Assembly (NCBI RefSeq): GCF_900112615.1
Contig: NZ_FOMK01000003.1
Location: 372,001-436,000 of the forward strand
Reading direction: 5' to 3'
Length of the DNA: 64,000 nucleotides
From: Chitinophaga sp. CF118
GTDB lineage: Bacteria; Bacteroidota; Bacteroidia; Chitinophagales; Chitinophagaceae
Part shown: one piece after another, positions 16,606 to 26,242 of the stretch
Layout of the letters: the number at the start of each line of letters is the position of its first letter
Position numbering within the stretch: position 1 is the first letter of the stretch
Program-made: the position numbers and the translations under genes
Notes under the pieces: model-generated
Databases searched by the model: none
What the model was told of the DNA's origin: nothing
The model's input: only the letters and a program-made list of their open reading frames with translations

Positions 16606-17508
16606 TCAGAAGAGGGTATTCTGTTGACTTACGAACCTGGGTCTGGGCAATTCAATTCCGCATACCTGTTTTATCTTATCTGCCACATATACAGTGAGTT
16701 CTGGAGAGTTTGCCTGGTCGTGCATAAAAAAGTACAGCTCTTTTAAGCCATGCAGAAGCCAGTAGTGGATCCTATTCACCCAGTCATCAATACGGGTATA
16801 ATCAGTAGGATGTGCCCCATTACCTACATAGCGGATAAATGCTTTGGCAATGGGCATATACATATGGGCACAATCCCGGCGGCCGGCGGTATCCGTGATT
16901 ACGGCACCTACTTTTAGCCGGTGCAGGGTGTTGAAGAGTTCGTTGCGTACATTCTGATCACTGAACCAGTCCGGATTACGGACTTCCAGGAAAAATTGCA
17001 GGTCAGTGGGAAGGCTTTCCAGATATTTGAAAAGGTTATCTCTTCTGTTGGGAGAGAACCTGTCGCTCAGCTGTAAAAAGATAGGCCCCAGGTGGTCTTT
17101 GAAAGCCAGAATGCCTTCCAGGAAAGCGGTGGTCTGATCTGCGGCATTGATCAGGGTACTGTAATGGCTGATGGACTGGGGCACTTTAGGGCAGAACTTA
17201 AAATGTTTTCCTTTGGCTCTGGCATCCCATTTCTCCAGCACATCTGCCCCATAAATCCTGTAATGGGTGGCATTTAATTCAATGCTGTTATAGTGATGCA
17301 TGTATTCATCGGGCCAGTCGCTTTCCCTGGTACCTTTGGGATAGATCTTGCCCACCCATTCCCTGCGGCCCCATTTGGCACAGCCTAGGTAAACGTGCGG
17401 TTTTTTCAATGGAGTACCCTTCAGTACTGTTTTATTGAGAGCCGGTTCTGCCGGCAGCTTAAAATCTATTTCGTCCAGCAGGGCCGGATCAACGCGACCA
17501 AAATCCAT
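16606..17508 (-). CDS. DUF72 (YecE-like) TIM-barrel protein
   Basis: A 300-residue DUF72 protein. The family hallmarks are VYLGCAKWGRREWVGKIYP, YNSIELNATHYR, FKFCPKVPQSISH, FFLEVRNPDWF and the end segment LKELYFFMHDQANSP. The fold is a TIM barrel. The biochemical role of the family is not established. The start at 17508 is chosen because the family part begins soon after and a TATCTTCG promoter element (minus strand, 17520 to 17513) sits only four bases before it; a longer frame reaching 17655 would add 49 unlikely residues upstream. It precedes the dehydrogenase gene on the same strand. Confidence 0.9.
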   Translation of the reverse strand: MDFGRVDPALLDEIDFKLPAEPALNKTVLKGTPLKKPHVYLGCAKWGRREWVGKIYPKGTRESDWPDEYMHHYNSIELNATHYRIYGADVLEKWDARAKGKHFKFCPKVPQSISHYSTLINAADQTTAFLEGILAFKDHLGPIFLQLSDRFSPNRRDNLFKYLESLPTDLQFFLEVRNPDWFSDQNVRNELFNTLHRLKVGAVITDTAGRRDCAHMYMPIAKAFIRYVGNGAHPTDYTRIDDWVNRIHYWLLHGLKELYFFMHDQANSPELTVYVADKIKQVCGIELPRPRFVSQQNTLF

Positions 17509-17810
17509 ATTCCGAAGATAAGAAATTGTAAACTTTCCGCGTTCCGTGGTTTCTCTGCCCCAGTTGTGGTATAAATGCACATAGTTGTAATGTTTTCTGC
17601 ATTGGCTAACAATAGAACAGATAAGGATATACGAATATAGATGAATAATCTGCATGTGAGGGAGTGCGCCACACTACTGGATTATTGCAGGCCTCTCTTA
17701 CTTAAATCAGTCATAGAAAAGGCTGTGGGGCTATGTAAATAAAAGTTGGACATTTCTTTGTAATATCCTTTTTCCAAGGTAATTTAATGAAACAGACATA
17801 ACAGTTAAGC
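17509..17810. other. Divergent intergenic region between the DUF72 gene and glgA
   Basis: On its left edge lies the -7 element TATCTTCG for the DUF72 gene. Near 17753-17760 TTTCTTTG, about 50 bases before glgA, is a weak -7 candidate for the glycogen operon. No other gene or repeat is visible. Confidence 0.5.
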
Positions 17811-19223
17811 ATGGAGATTTTACACGTTAGCGCGGAATGTTATCCGATAGCAAAGGTTGGAGGACTAGCAGATGTAGTGGGCGCACTACCCAAATACCAG
17901 ACCCAGGCGGGCTGTGTAGCGAAAGTAGTGATGCCGGCTTATAAAACCCGGTTCTTTGCAACTCAGGAATTTGAATTGGTACATCAGGGTGGTACCTGGT
18001 TAGGACACGACTGGTACCATGTGAATGTATGGAAGGAGGAACACAACATCCTTGGTTTTGATCTTTATCTCCTGGATATTCCGGGCCTGCTGGATAAAGA
18101 GGGGGTGTACGGACACTGGAATGATACAGAACGTTTCCTTGCATTCCAGGTAGGAGTGCTGGACTGGCTAAATGAATGGACACATCACCCGGATGTTATT
18201 CATTGTCACGATCACCATACAGGGTTAATCCCTTTTATGGTCAGCTATGCCTACAAATACGAACGTTTAAGGAATATTGCCACTGTATTAACGATTCATA
18301 ATGCACAGTACCAGGGCCAGTTTGGCTGGGATGAGCTATACCGACTGCCGGGATTTGATCTTTGGAAAGCCGGACTGCTGGGATGGGATGGTGCTATTAA
18401 CCCACTGGCATCAGCTATCAAATGTGCCTGGCGTTTTACTACAGTATCGCCTACTTACCTGGAAGAACTGTATTCCAATGCAAACGGGCTGGAAAGCCTG
18501 CTGAGCAGCGAACAGAATAAAGGAGTTGGAATTCTGAATGGCATTGATTCTGTAGTATGGGATCCGGCAACGGATCCGATGTTACCCATTAATTACAATG
18601 AATTTACTTTTATAAAAGCAAAAGAGGACATAAAAAAGCTATTATGTGAGGAGTTTGATCTTGACCCTAAATTACCGCTCATCTCATTTATCGGACGGTT
18701 GGTAGGAGATAAAGGTGGAGATCTGTTACCCGAGATTATAGGACGTTCTCTTTTTGAGCAACACCAACAACTTAATTTTTTAGTGTTGGGCAGCGGCGAT
18801 CCTCACGTAGAATGGTCGCTACAACAAACAAGGATATATACAGGAAAGAATTTTAATGTACAGTTTGGGTATAATGAGGCATTAGCCCACCGTATTTATG
18901 CAGGAAGTGATTTTCTTCTGATGCCTTCCCGTGTGGAGCCTTGTGGTCTTAATCAAATGTATGCATTGCGTTATGGTACTGTGCCCATTGTTCGCAGCAC
19001 TGGCGGATTAAAAGACACGGTTATAGATTTTGGTGACCCGGGTGGGTTTGGAATTCGTTTTATACAGCCCGCCACATGGGATGCCTGTAATGCTGTAGGG
19101 CGCTCACTGGTGCTGTATAATAATGCGTCTCTCTTCCAGGAAATCAGGGAATATTGCATGCAACTGGATCATTCCTGGGACAGTGCAGCATCCGAATATC
19201 TGAAATTATACAATAGTCTTTAA
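17811..19223 (+). CDS. glgA: Glycogen synthase (ADP-glucose, GT5)
   Basis: A 470-residue GT5 glycogen/starch synthase that adds glucose from ADP-glucose to the non-reducing ends of alpha-1,4-glucan. The ADP-glucose binding motif KVGGLADV is at 15-22. The N-terminal wording (ILHVSAECYPIAK) and the donor-site stretch LMPSRVEPCGLNQMYALRYG, with the catalytic-site Glu in EPCGLNQ, are intact. The length fits the bacterial family. glgC follows after 27 bases, so substrate synthesis and polymerisation are encoded together. The branching enzyme is not in the window. Confidence 0.97.
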   Translation: MEILHVSAECYPIAKVGGLADVVGALPKYQTQAGCVAKVVMPAYKTRFFATQEFELVHQGGTWLGHDWYHVNVWKEEHNILGFDLYLLDIPGLLDKEGVYGHWNDTERFLAFQVGVLDWLNEWTHHPDVIHCHDHHTGLIPFMVSYAYKYERLRNIATVLTIHNAQYQGQFGWDELYRLPGFDLWKAGLLGWDGAINPLASAIKCAWRFTTVSPTYLEELYSNANGLESLLSSEQNKGVGILNGIDSVVWDPATDPMLPINYNEFTFIKAKEDIKKLLCEEFDLDPKLPLISFIGRLVGDKGGDLLPEIIGRSLFEQHQQLNFLVLGSGDPHVEWSLQQTRIYTGKNFNVQFGYNEALAHRIYAGSDFLLMPSRVEPCGLNQMYALRYGTVPIVRSTGGLKDTVIDFGDPGGFGIRFIQPATWDACNAVGRSLVLYNNASLFQEIREYCMQLDHSWDSAASEYLKLYNSL

Positions 19224-19250
19224 GAACAATTGAAATAAAAGAATCAAAAT

Positions 19251-20522
19251 ATGTCTAACGCAGTTATCTCCCTTATCTTAGGCGGCGGGTCAGGAACCCG
19301 TCTCTACCCCTTAACACGCCGTCGCTCCAAACCGGCTGTGCCAGTAGCTGGTAAATACCGGCTGGTGGATATTCCCGTTTCGAACTGCCTGAATGCAGAA
19401 ATGAACCGCATATTTGTGCTTACTCAGTTTAATTCTGCATCGCTGAATAAGCATATAAAAAACACATATTCATTCAGCCATTTCAGTAAGGCCTTTGTAG
19501 ATATCCTGGCAGCAGAACAAACACCAGATAACCCCACATGGTATCAGGGAACAGCAGATGCGGTGCGTCAGTGTCTGCATCATATCGAAAACTTTGAGTA
19601 TGAATATGTCCTGATCCTTTCGGGCGACCAGCTCTACCAGATGGACTTCCGCGAAATGCTGCAGAATCATATCGAATCACAGGCAGAAGTATCTATTGCT
19701 ACCATCCCGGTGAATGCTAAGGATGCATCAGACTTTGGCATCCTGAAAACGGATGACAAAGGTATGATCACCTCCTTTACGGAAAAACCGAAACAGGATG
19801 TTTTAGGTCCCTGGGCTTCGCCCGTAAGCGAAGAAATGCAGGAGGAGGGTCGGCATTACCTGGCCAGTATGGGGATCTATATTTTCAGTCGACAAACGTT
19901 GTACGACCTGCTGAATGATCAGGTGGCATCCACTGACTTCGGAAAGGAAATTATTCCGTACGCGATTCATGCAGATATGAAAGTTGTTAGCTATCAGTAT
20001 ACCGGCTACTGGACAGATATCGGAAATATCAGTTCTTTCTGGGAAGCCAATCTCAGCCTCACAGACGAGATTCCTAAATTCAATCTCTTTGATGAATCCA
20101 AGACCATCTATACACGTGCACGTATGCTACCACCGGCAAAGATTTCCGGTACCATGAAAAATACAATCATCGCTGATGGCAGTATTATTTCAGACAGTTA
20201 TCTGGAACGGTGTGTAGTGGGGCTCCGTACCCGTATAGGAGGAGGATCTACCATTACCAACAGTTATGTGATGGGCAGTGATTTTTACCAGACACTGGAA
20301 GATCTTGCAAGGGCGAAAGCAAAAGGACATCCTCCTATTGGCATCGGTAATAACTGCCGGATCAATAACACGATCGTCGACAAAAACTGCAGCATTGGTA
20401 ATGATGTAGAGATCAATGTGGGAGAACGTTTGCCGGATGGTGACCATGAACTGTACGCAGTGAAAGATGGTATTGTGGTGTTAAAGAACGGGGCTGTAAT
20501 CCCCGATGGATACGTGATCTAA
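19251..20522 (+). CDS. glgC: Glucose-1-phosphate adenylyltransferase (ADP-glucose pyrophosphorylase)
   Basis: A 423-residue enzyme that makes ADP-glucose from glucose-1-phosphate and ATP, the controlled step of glycogen synthesis. The pyrophosphorylase motif ILGGGSGTRLYPLTRRRSKP begins near residue 8, followed by VSNCLNAEMNRIFVLTQFNS. The substrate segment around YQGTADAVRQ and the sugar-phosphate site FTEKPK are present. The C-terminal third is a left-handed beta-helix. It lies 27 bases after glgA in one operon, and a terminator follows. The product feeds GlgA. Confidence 0.97.
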   Translation: MSNAVISLILGGGSGTRLYPLTRRRSKPAVPVAGKYRLVDIPVSNCLNAEMNRIFVLTQFNSASLNKHIKNTYSFSHFSKAFVDILAAEQTPDNPTWYQGTADAVRQCLHHIENFEYEYVLILSGDQLYQMDFREMLQNHIESQAEVSIATIPVNAKDASDFGILKTDDKGMITSFTEKPKQDVLGPWASPVSEEMQEEGRHYLASMGIYIFSRQTLYDLLNDQVASTDFGKEIIPYAIHADMKVVSYQYTGYWTDIGNISSFWEANLSLTDEIPKFNLFDESKTIYTRARMLPPAKISGTMKNTIIADGSIISDSYLERCVVGLRTRIGGGSTITNSYVMGSDFYQTLEDLARAKAKGHPPIGIGNNCRINNTIVDKNCSIGNDVEINVGERLPDGDHELYAVKDGIVVLKNGAVIPDGYVI

Positions 20523-20832
20523 GCATGACAAATATAAATATTGAGGCTGTTTCAGATTCCTGGAACGGCCTTTTTTTTGAGATAACTGACAAGTATACAC
20601 TCTTATAAGAATGTTCAAAAGTATGTGATGGAGAATGTGAGATCCTAAGGCCCATTATTTATTTACACAGTTACGTATTTTATCAAAAGAATCTGTAAAT
20701 TTATCTGAGTTATCCAGGTAATACCTTTTCAAATTTTTCGTGAACGTAGATGCATTAACCCTATGAAAATGTTTACCTCGCCAATAATATATCATTATAA
20801 ATCCTCTATTTCTTCATTTAAAATTTAATCTT
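20523..20832. other. Intergenic region before the TULIP-like operon
   Basis: The left part carries the glg terminator. In the right part TACCTTTT at 20722-20729, with TTTA 18 bases upstream, is a weak promoter candidate about 100 bases before the next gene. The rest is AT-rich and shows no gene or repeat. Confidence 0.5.
20544..20578 (+). terminator. Terminator of glgA-glgC
   Basis: AGGCTGTTTC at 20544-20553 pairs with GGAACGGCCT at 20562-20571, including two G-T wobbles, and runs into eight consecutive T. It starts 22 bases after the glgC stop. Confidence 0.85.
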
Positions 20833-22431
20833 ATGGGACTCAGTCAGATTAGTCTTACTAATTATGATATGGTTGTTGCTGTTACACAAAATGGCCTGAA
20901 TGAATCGTTGGCCGAATATCTGTATGGATTGGATAAAACAGTTGCACTCTATTTCAATGTTGATGATAACGGTAATTACATCCCTGCCCCTGATCCATCT
21001 ACGGCCAATTATACCTTTACCGGTACGCTGGATTATCCAATGGGTAGTAATGGTAGTCCGCTGGTGCAGTTATATACAGACAAAGGGAACCAGACCATAT
21101 TGTACAATATAGTCTTCAGTAATGCCACTTTTTCATCCTCTGTTGCTCCTGGGTTCAGTATCTCCCAACCTACTGATGGACCGTTCTGGGTAATCCAGTT
21201 TGCGGTGAACCTGGCAACTGCCACAGTGAATGCTCCTGACGCACCGGCCGCTGTACAATCAGCCGTTAGCAAGTTGAATAATTTTTCTTATTCCATTCAA
21301 CAGCTTTATATAGACCTCAATACCGCCAACTACGATACCTATTTAGGAATTGAAGGATTGACCGGTTCTGCTGAAAATATTCTGGCAGGAATCATGAAGG
21401 TATACCTGGCGTCACTCCAGCAATCGGGAGGAATTATTTTTGGATATACTGTTCGGCAGGTTGCTACGATGGACAACACACCTACTTTCATGCCTACCTC
21501 GCTGGAATTTTGTGTAATGCCCTATACAGATGCTAACGGTAATTATTCTAATCCGGGTCTGGATACACTTACTTACCTGGCGATGTTTAATGGGAATCCG
21601 TTACCTGCAACTGCTCCTGTTACATTGGGATTTAATTTTGTGGATGATAATACTGTGCAGGGAGCAATGGCCATTAGGCAGGACCTTTATGCCAATTTCC
21701 TTGCGTCAGAGTTGAATTCTATACTATCAGATCTTTCTCCGGTGGCTTATGTTAGTCTTAGTTGCGATGTTGCTATTGATGACCAGATTATGCAGCTTAA
21801 TGCCGGATCGCCGGGTGCTTTTACAATGGTTACTCCATCAGCAAGTAATAATAATGTCGTTGCACAATATACTTATACTTCGCCTACTGCCAATGTCACA
21901 AAAACATGTTTCGGAGGTGATCTGGGTGGAACGCTTACCTACACTATGAACTGTTCGCTGGCATTCAATGGCACTGCAGCTACGCTTTCAGGTGCAATCA
22001 CTATTTCGGCCGATTCACAACAGTCAGATCAGAATGGTGGCCTGCTGGACCTTTCCATGCCGCCAACAACTTATAACTGGAGTGTAGATCTTGCTTTACA
22101 GATGGACCTCACCAATAATGGCCAGTTAGACCTTGTATTACAGAATGAGAATTTTAATAGTGAGCCCGTAGTACAGCAACAAGATCAATCTGCCTGGAAT
22201 AAATTCTGGGGTTCAGTGGCGGGTGCTTTCCAGGAATTCGCTTCGAATCTCAGTGATCTGCGGACAACCACCCAGACCACTATTGTTGATAATATACAAC
22301 CCAGCCTCACTATTGCTATCCAGTCGGCCAACCACTTTGTGTTTCCTGCAGGCAATACTTTTGTGTTTTCAAACCCACAATTCAGTGCTACCTGCGATCT
22401 TGTATCGAATATCACTTTCCTGGCCCCCTGA
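20833..22431 (+). CDS. TULIP-superfamily P47-like protein (candidate toxin-associated)
   Basis: A 532-residue protein without signal peptide or membrane helix. Its start, LTNYDMVVAVTQNGLNESLA, resembles the P47/OrfX family of TULIP-fold proteins, whose members begin with a WD-V-A-N type stretch. So do the middle part (TSLEFCVMPYTDANGNY, then a hydrophobic helix with AIRQDLYANFLASELNSIL) and the closing FVFPAGNTFVFSNPQFS. P47-like proteins are lipid-binding-type folds found in botulinum and insecticidal toxin clusters. This assignment is a by-eye judgement and not secure. The 1167-residue protein gene follows after 32 bases, so the two are almost surely co-transcribed and probably act together. 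The weak alternative is a structural surface protein. Confidence 0.5.
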   Translation: MGLSQISLTNYDMVVAVTQNGLNESLAEYLYGLDKTVALYFNVDDNGNYIPAPDPSTANYTFTGTLDYPMGSNGSPLVQLYTDKGNQTILYNIVFSNATFSSSVAPGFSISQPTDGPFWVIQFAVNLATATVNAPDAPAAVQSAVSKLNNFSYSIQQLYIDLNTANYDTYLGIEGLTGSAENILAGIMKVYLASLQQSGGIIFGYTVRQVATMDNTPTFMPTSLEFCVMPYTDANGNYSNPGLDTLTYLAMFNGNPLPATAPVTLGFNFVDDNTVQGAMAIRQDLYANFLASELNSILSDLSPVAYVSLSCDVAIDDQIMQLNAGSPGAFTMVTPSASNNNVVAQYTYTSPTANVTKTCFGGDLGGTLTYTMNCSLAFNGTAATLSGAITISADSQQSDQNGGLLDLSMPPTTYNWSVDLALQMDLTNNGQLDLVLQNENFNSEPVVQQQDQSAWNKFWGSVAGAFQEFASNLSDLRTTTQTTIVDNIQPSLTIAIQSANHFVFPAGNTFVFSNPQFSATCDLVSNITFLAP

Positions 22432-22463
22432 TTTATTTCTTCATCTATTAAAATCCGGTTAAC

Positions 22464-25400
22464 ATGTATAATCTGAATACATCAACAGCGTTGATGAAAA
22501 ATCAGAAAGCAGCACAATTACTTTCTGATCAGTCCTTATTTTCAGTGTTGCAGAATTCACAGGGGCAATCCCTGTTTTTTTCTATAGGGGATGATGCTAT
22601 TCTTTATCTGAGTGCAGAACAGGATAATGTATCTACAGGCTGGACGCCTATTGATCTTACCACAGAACTGGCTGCCGGTTATACCGGTAAAACAGTAACA
22701 GCCAAAACTTTTGCGGTATCCCAGGATGCTACAACAGGAGATATCCTGATCCTGCAGGCTATCCATGTGGCAGAAGACAATGCTGATTACCTGTATATGC
22801 TATCCGGCCTTTCCGATGCGCCCGATGCTATATGGCTAACTTCTTCTGATAACAGAAGCTGGACTGCCCGCCTTTACGATGATACTGCCGACCCGGTGAG
22901 TAACGCGGACATTGCGTATATTAATATTGCACTGAACCAGGACCCAACACAGGCTCCTTATGTGATTGTTGGTTTGCAGGACCAGGCTACTACATTTATT
23001 CAGAATTATGTAGTCAGTATTAACGCATCAGCTACTACGGAAATATGGACGGAGTATGAAACAGCTGAGAATTATGACCAGCTCTATGGAATGGAGATTG
23101 GTAAAGCCTCAGCAGCGATGTATGCAGGTTTATATGAATTATATTCACTTAACGATGGTACATCCTTAACTTTTACACCTTTATATTCTCCTTTCGGCCC
23201 TCCTGATATTATCAAGCTGACGCCCCCGGACGGGGCTTCTGCTATCGCTACCATGCCGCCGGACAGTTCAAACAATACGAATCTGTACGTGGCAGGTACA
23301 GGGGCGATTTACCTGTTTACACCAGATCAGCAATTAAATTTTGCAACCGGCACTGCTGTTATCACCAACGATCTTATTGTGGGTGTTGAATATCTCAAAG
23401 TGCATCAGTCCGGAAACCAGGTGACGCTTTGGGGAAAGGACAATGAAGGGACCGTCTTTTATAGCCGCTGTGACGTTGATAGCCAAACAGATCCTGATTC
23501 ATGGTCCTGCCCGTTGCCATTGTTGGTGGGAGTGGAGCAACTGGCCACCCTCCTGGATATCCAGACGCAATCCAGCGTGCTGTATGCACACACCACAGGG
23601 CAGTCGATAGTGAGGTTGATACAAGATGCAGTAACGACTCAATGGAGCACTCAGTCTATCTTACTACCTATGTTGAGTGCAAGTGATATTTATGAGTATT
23701 ATGCATTTACAACTGCGCTTAAAGTAACGGATGATAATGATCTGCCCATCAGCGGGCAAATGGTACAAATGACAGCTACCAGCCCCTGTTCATTATACAT
23801 GGATAATCTGTATGTCACGCTTTTGCCCGGTGTGCCATTGGCTGTTACTACCGACAGCAGTGGTATGATCACTTTTGTGCAGGAAACACAAACACTGGGG
23901 GCTGTTTGTTATAATTTCCAGCAGGACGATAGCACCTGGCTGAATGTGAACCCGATGAATAATATTGTTCAGAGCATGAGTGGCATCACGCAGGGAACTG
24001 ATCTTACAGCGGTAAATGTTACCGACGAATACGGTAATACTACACCTCTGGTGCCGTCTTCTGTTCCGGCCGATCAATCGGATGCCGTTGCAAAGGGGAT
24101 TGCACAATTTGTTACCACCGCCCAAACGCTTCCGCAGGATGGTTCCCTGCAACCTCCCTCCACGGGATCTTTAGCAGCATCAGACGGTCTGGTATGGGGG
24201 CTTTCCTTTGCGAATAATAGTATACAGTATTTTGAAGGCAGTTCTCAGTATGCCGCCGCAGGTATTATCCCGGAGAACGGTGTTTTTTCCTTTTATGAAG
24301 GAGGTATAGTGTTCGGTGATACAGGAAATGCCATTGAAGCTTTTGCAGGAGATATTTTTAAATGGCTGGAGAATGCCATTGATGATGTAGCACAGTTCAT
24401 CGTAAAGGTGATCGATGGTGTTACCCATTTTTTTATAGAGATAGGGGATGCAGTATATCACTTTATCATGCAGTGTATCAATGATGTGGTACATGGTATC
24501 CAGTTTATTCTTAACAAGATCGAAGCGGGATTTGAAAAACTGGTGCAGTGGGTTGGATTTATTTTTTCCTGGAACGATATTGTTCGTACACATAATGTAC
24601 TGAAAAATATTTTTACGCAATATTCGCAGTATTGTGTAGACAATATCTCATCTTATAAACAAACCCTGCTCGATACCCTTAGTACTATTAATCAAGAGAT
24701 AGACCAATGGGCTGATATACCTGCTGTTTCGGGTACCATAGCAGGGAATAGTGCTTCCTCTCCCCCGATGCCGGGAAAGGACAGTCCGCAATCACACTGG
24801 GCATTATACCATACCAAAGGTAATGTGGCAGGAGCTTCCACAACTTTTGACGCTACCTTCAAGGGAGATACAATATCAGCGGTAATTATAGACCTCTATA
24901 ACGCGCTGAAGGAAGAAGAAAAGGATTTTAAGGATGTATTGGCAGCTTTAAAGACAGACGTGATTGACCAGATCGGCACATTATCGGCAAGTGATCTGAT
25001 TAAAAATCTGATAAGCATCATTGGGAATTTAGTGATAAATACTGTTGGTAATATCATAGGAACCGTGATGGATATCATTGCCACGCTTGTGGATGGAGTG
25101 GTTGCTGCTTTGACAACGCCACTCGATATCCCTGTGATTTCATCCATCTACAAGAAATTTTCCGGCAGCGATCTTACCCTGCTGGACCTTACATGCCTGA
25201 TTGTTGCAATTCCTGTAACCATTATTTATAAACTGGTGGCAGAGGAAACTCCTTTTCCGGATGATAGTTTCACTCAATCGCTTATAGATGCTACAGATTA
25301 TACGACTATTCAAAACCTCTATTCAGGTAATAGTAATCTTGCCGTGGCTGATGATGGTGGGGCAACTCCGGTGCAGATCATCACACTAACGCTTGGTATC

Positions 25401-25967
25401 GCTGGTTATTTTGGATCAATAGCAATGATCATAATGACTGCCGTCAAAGATGCGTATCCGCAAAGCGCGGCAGTTTGTACGGTTTATGCGCTGGCTTATC
25501 TGCCTTATATTGCTCCCAACATTTCTATTACCAAACCGAGTACCCAGGCATGGTATGTAGTTATGGATGAGATAATTACCGTTATCAGCGTGATTAAAAC
25601 TTTTTCAGACATTACCCTGTATAAATATGATAAAAATGACCCGGAAGCTAGTGAAGCCCTGACTAAGTGGGCAAAGGCTTCACCTTATGTAGAACTGGTC
25701 ATCAATGTTATATGGGAAGTGCCTACCATAGGGTTCATAGCAAATAGTCAGGATGCTGGTACGGTAGCAGGATTCCTGGGTAATACTTCCTTTAATGTAG
25801 GAGGGATTTTAACACCAGTGAGCGATGAAGGTTATGTAATGGTTGGCATCCTGCTACTTGTTGGTTTTTATGGTGAAATGATGCTGGTGCAGGCACTGCT
25901 GAATTACTCCGCTTCTTCGTCCGCGTATCCCGGAACTGCTGGCGAACAGGATAAGCTTCTTGCATAG
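22464..25967 (+). CDS. Large protein with propeller-like front and amphipathic/hydrophobic back half (candidate membrane-active effector)
   Basis: A 1167-residue protein of no family I can name with confidence. Residues about 30-430 are short beta strands with repeated AIYLF, VTLWGK and LYAH elements, suggesting a beta-propeller or lectin-like domain. Residues about 435-520 look like an Ig-type domain (ALKVTDDNDLPISGQMVQMT). Residues about 627-715 are a chain of amphipathic helices with many bulky aromatics, ending FIFSWNDIVRTHNVLKNIF. Hydrophobic helices follow near 850-885, 905-928, 973-1000 and 1124-1147. There is no signal peptide or type IX signal. The order (binding front, helices, membrane segments) fits a pore-forming or membrane-inserting effector, but this is inference. 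It follows the P47-like gene by 32 bases, and a hairpin ends the unit. Confidence 0.5.
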   Translation: MYNLNTSTALMKNQKAAQLLSDQSLFSVLQNSQGQSLFFSIGDDAILYLSAEQDNVSTGWTPIDLTTELAAGYTGKTVTAKTFAVSQDATTGDILILQAIHVAEDNADYLYMLSGLSDAPDAIWLTSSDNRSWTARLYDDTADPVSNADIAYINIALNQDPTQAPYVIVGLQDQATTFIQNYVVSINASATTEIWTEYETAENYDQLYGMEIGKASAAMYAGLYELYSLNDGTSLTFTPLYSPFGPPDIIKLTPPDGASAIATMPPDSSNNTNLYVAGTGAIYLFTPDQQLNFATGTAVITNDLIVGVEYLKVHQSGNQVTLWGKDNEGTVFYSRCDVDSQTDPDSWSCPLPLLVGVEQLATLLDIQTQSSVLYAHTTGQSIVRLIQDAVTTQWSTQSILLPMLSASDIYEYYAFTTALKVTDDNDLPISGQMVQMTATSPCSLYMDNLYVTLLPGVPLAVTTDSSGMITFVQETQTLGAVCYNFQQDDSTWLNVNPMNNIVQSMSGITQGTDLTAVNVTDEYGNTTPLVPSSVPADQSDAVAKGIAQFVTTAQTLPQDGSLQPPSTGSLAASDGLVWGLSFANNSIQYFEGSSQYAAAGIIPENGVFSFYEGGIVFGDTGNAIEAFAGDIFKWLENAIDDVAQFIVKVIDGVTHFFIEIGDAVYHFIMQCINDVVHGIQFILNKIEAGFEKLVQWVGFIFSWNDIVRTHNVLKNIFTQYSQYCVDNISSYKQTLLDTLSTINQEIDQWADIPAVSGTIAGNSASSPPMPGKDSPQSHWALYHTKGNVAGASTTFDATFKGDTISAVIIDLYNALKEEEKDFKDVLAALKTDVIDQIGTLSASDLIKNLISIIGNLVINTVGNIIGTVMDIIATLVDGVVAALTTPLDIPVISSIYKKFSGSDLTLLDLTCLIVAIPVTIIYKLVAEETPFPDDSFTQSLIDATDYTTIQNLYSGNSNLAVADDGGATPVQIITLTLGIAGYFGSIAMIIMTAVKDAYPQSAAVCTVYALAYLPYIAPNISITKPSTQAWYVVMDEIITVISVIKTFSDITLYKYDKNDPEASEALTKWAKASPYVELVINVIWEVPTIGFIANSQDAGTVAGFLGNTSFNVGGILTPVSDEGYVMVGILLLVGFYGEMMLVQALLNYSASSSAYPGTAGEQDKLLA

Positions 25968-25980
25968 TAATCTTTTTTTA

Positions 25981-26014
25981 AATGAGAAAGCCCCGGATCC
26001 GGGGCTTTCTCATT
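25981..26014. terminator. 34-bp perfect palindrome closing the two-gene unit
   Basis: AATGAGAAAGCCCCGG and its exact complement are joined at a GGATCC centre, so the hairpin has practically no unpaired loop beyond GATC. The T tract is weak (ATTT). It stands 13 bases after the stop of the large gene and probably ends or protects that transcript. Confidence 0.7.
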
Positions 26015-26208
26015 TAAAAAATTCCACCATCATATTGTTTGGCTTTATAGTTCCTTAAGTGCCGTTCATCCTTACAATGCCTATTTATGAAGTGGATTTT
26101 ATCGTCACAAGTTGTTTAATATCAATTTTTTATATTTAATCTATGGCGCAGTGGCTCCACAGATAATACCTTCCTTTAATTCGTATTGATCATTCGTAAT
26201 TCATTCCC

Positions 26209-26216
26209 TACCTTCG
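26209..26216 (+). promoter_or_regulatory. -7 element TACCTTCG for bshC
   Basis: TACCTTCG differs from TAnnTTTG at one position and lies 26 bases before the ATG at 26243, predicting a leader of about 20 bases. It overlaps the longer in-frame version of the gene, which supports the later start. Confidence 0.55.
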
Positions 26217-26242
26217 TGCATTCAAAAGAACAGCGAGAGTGT

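Noticed and set aside
17508..17655. N-terminal extension of the DUF72 protein by 49 residues
   Set aside because: A promoter element lies directly before the later ATG and the extension has unusual composition for the family.
24180..24620. Open frame on the minus strand opposite the large helical protein
   Set aside because: It is a shadow of the 1167-residue gene with no start signal or domain.
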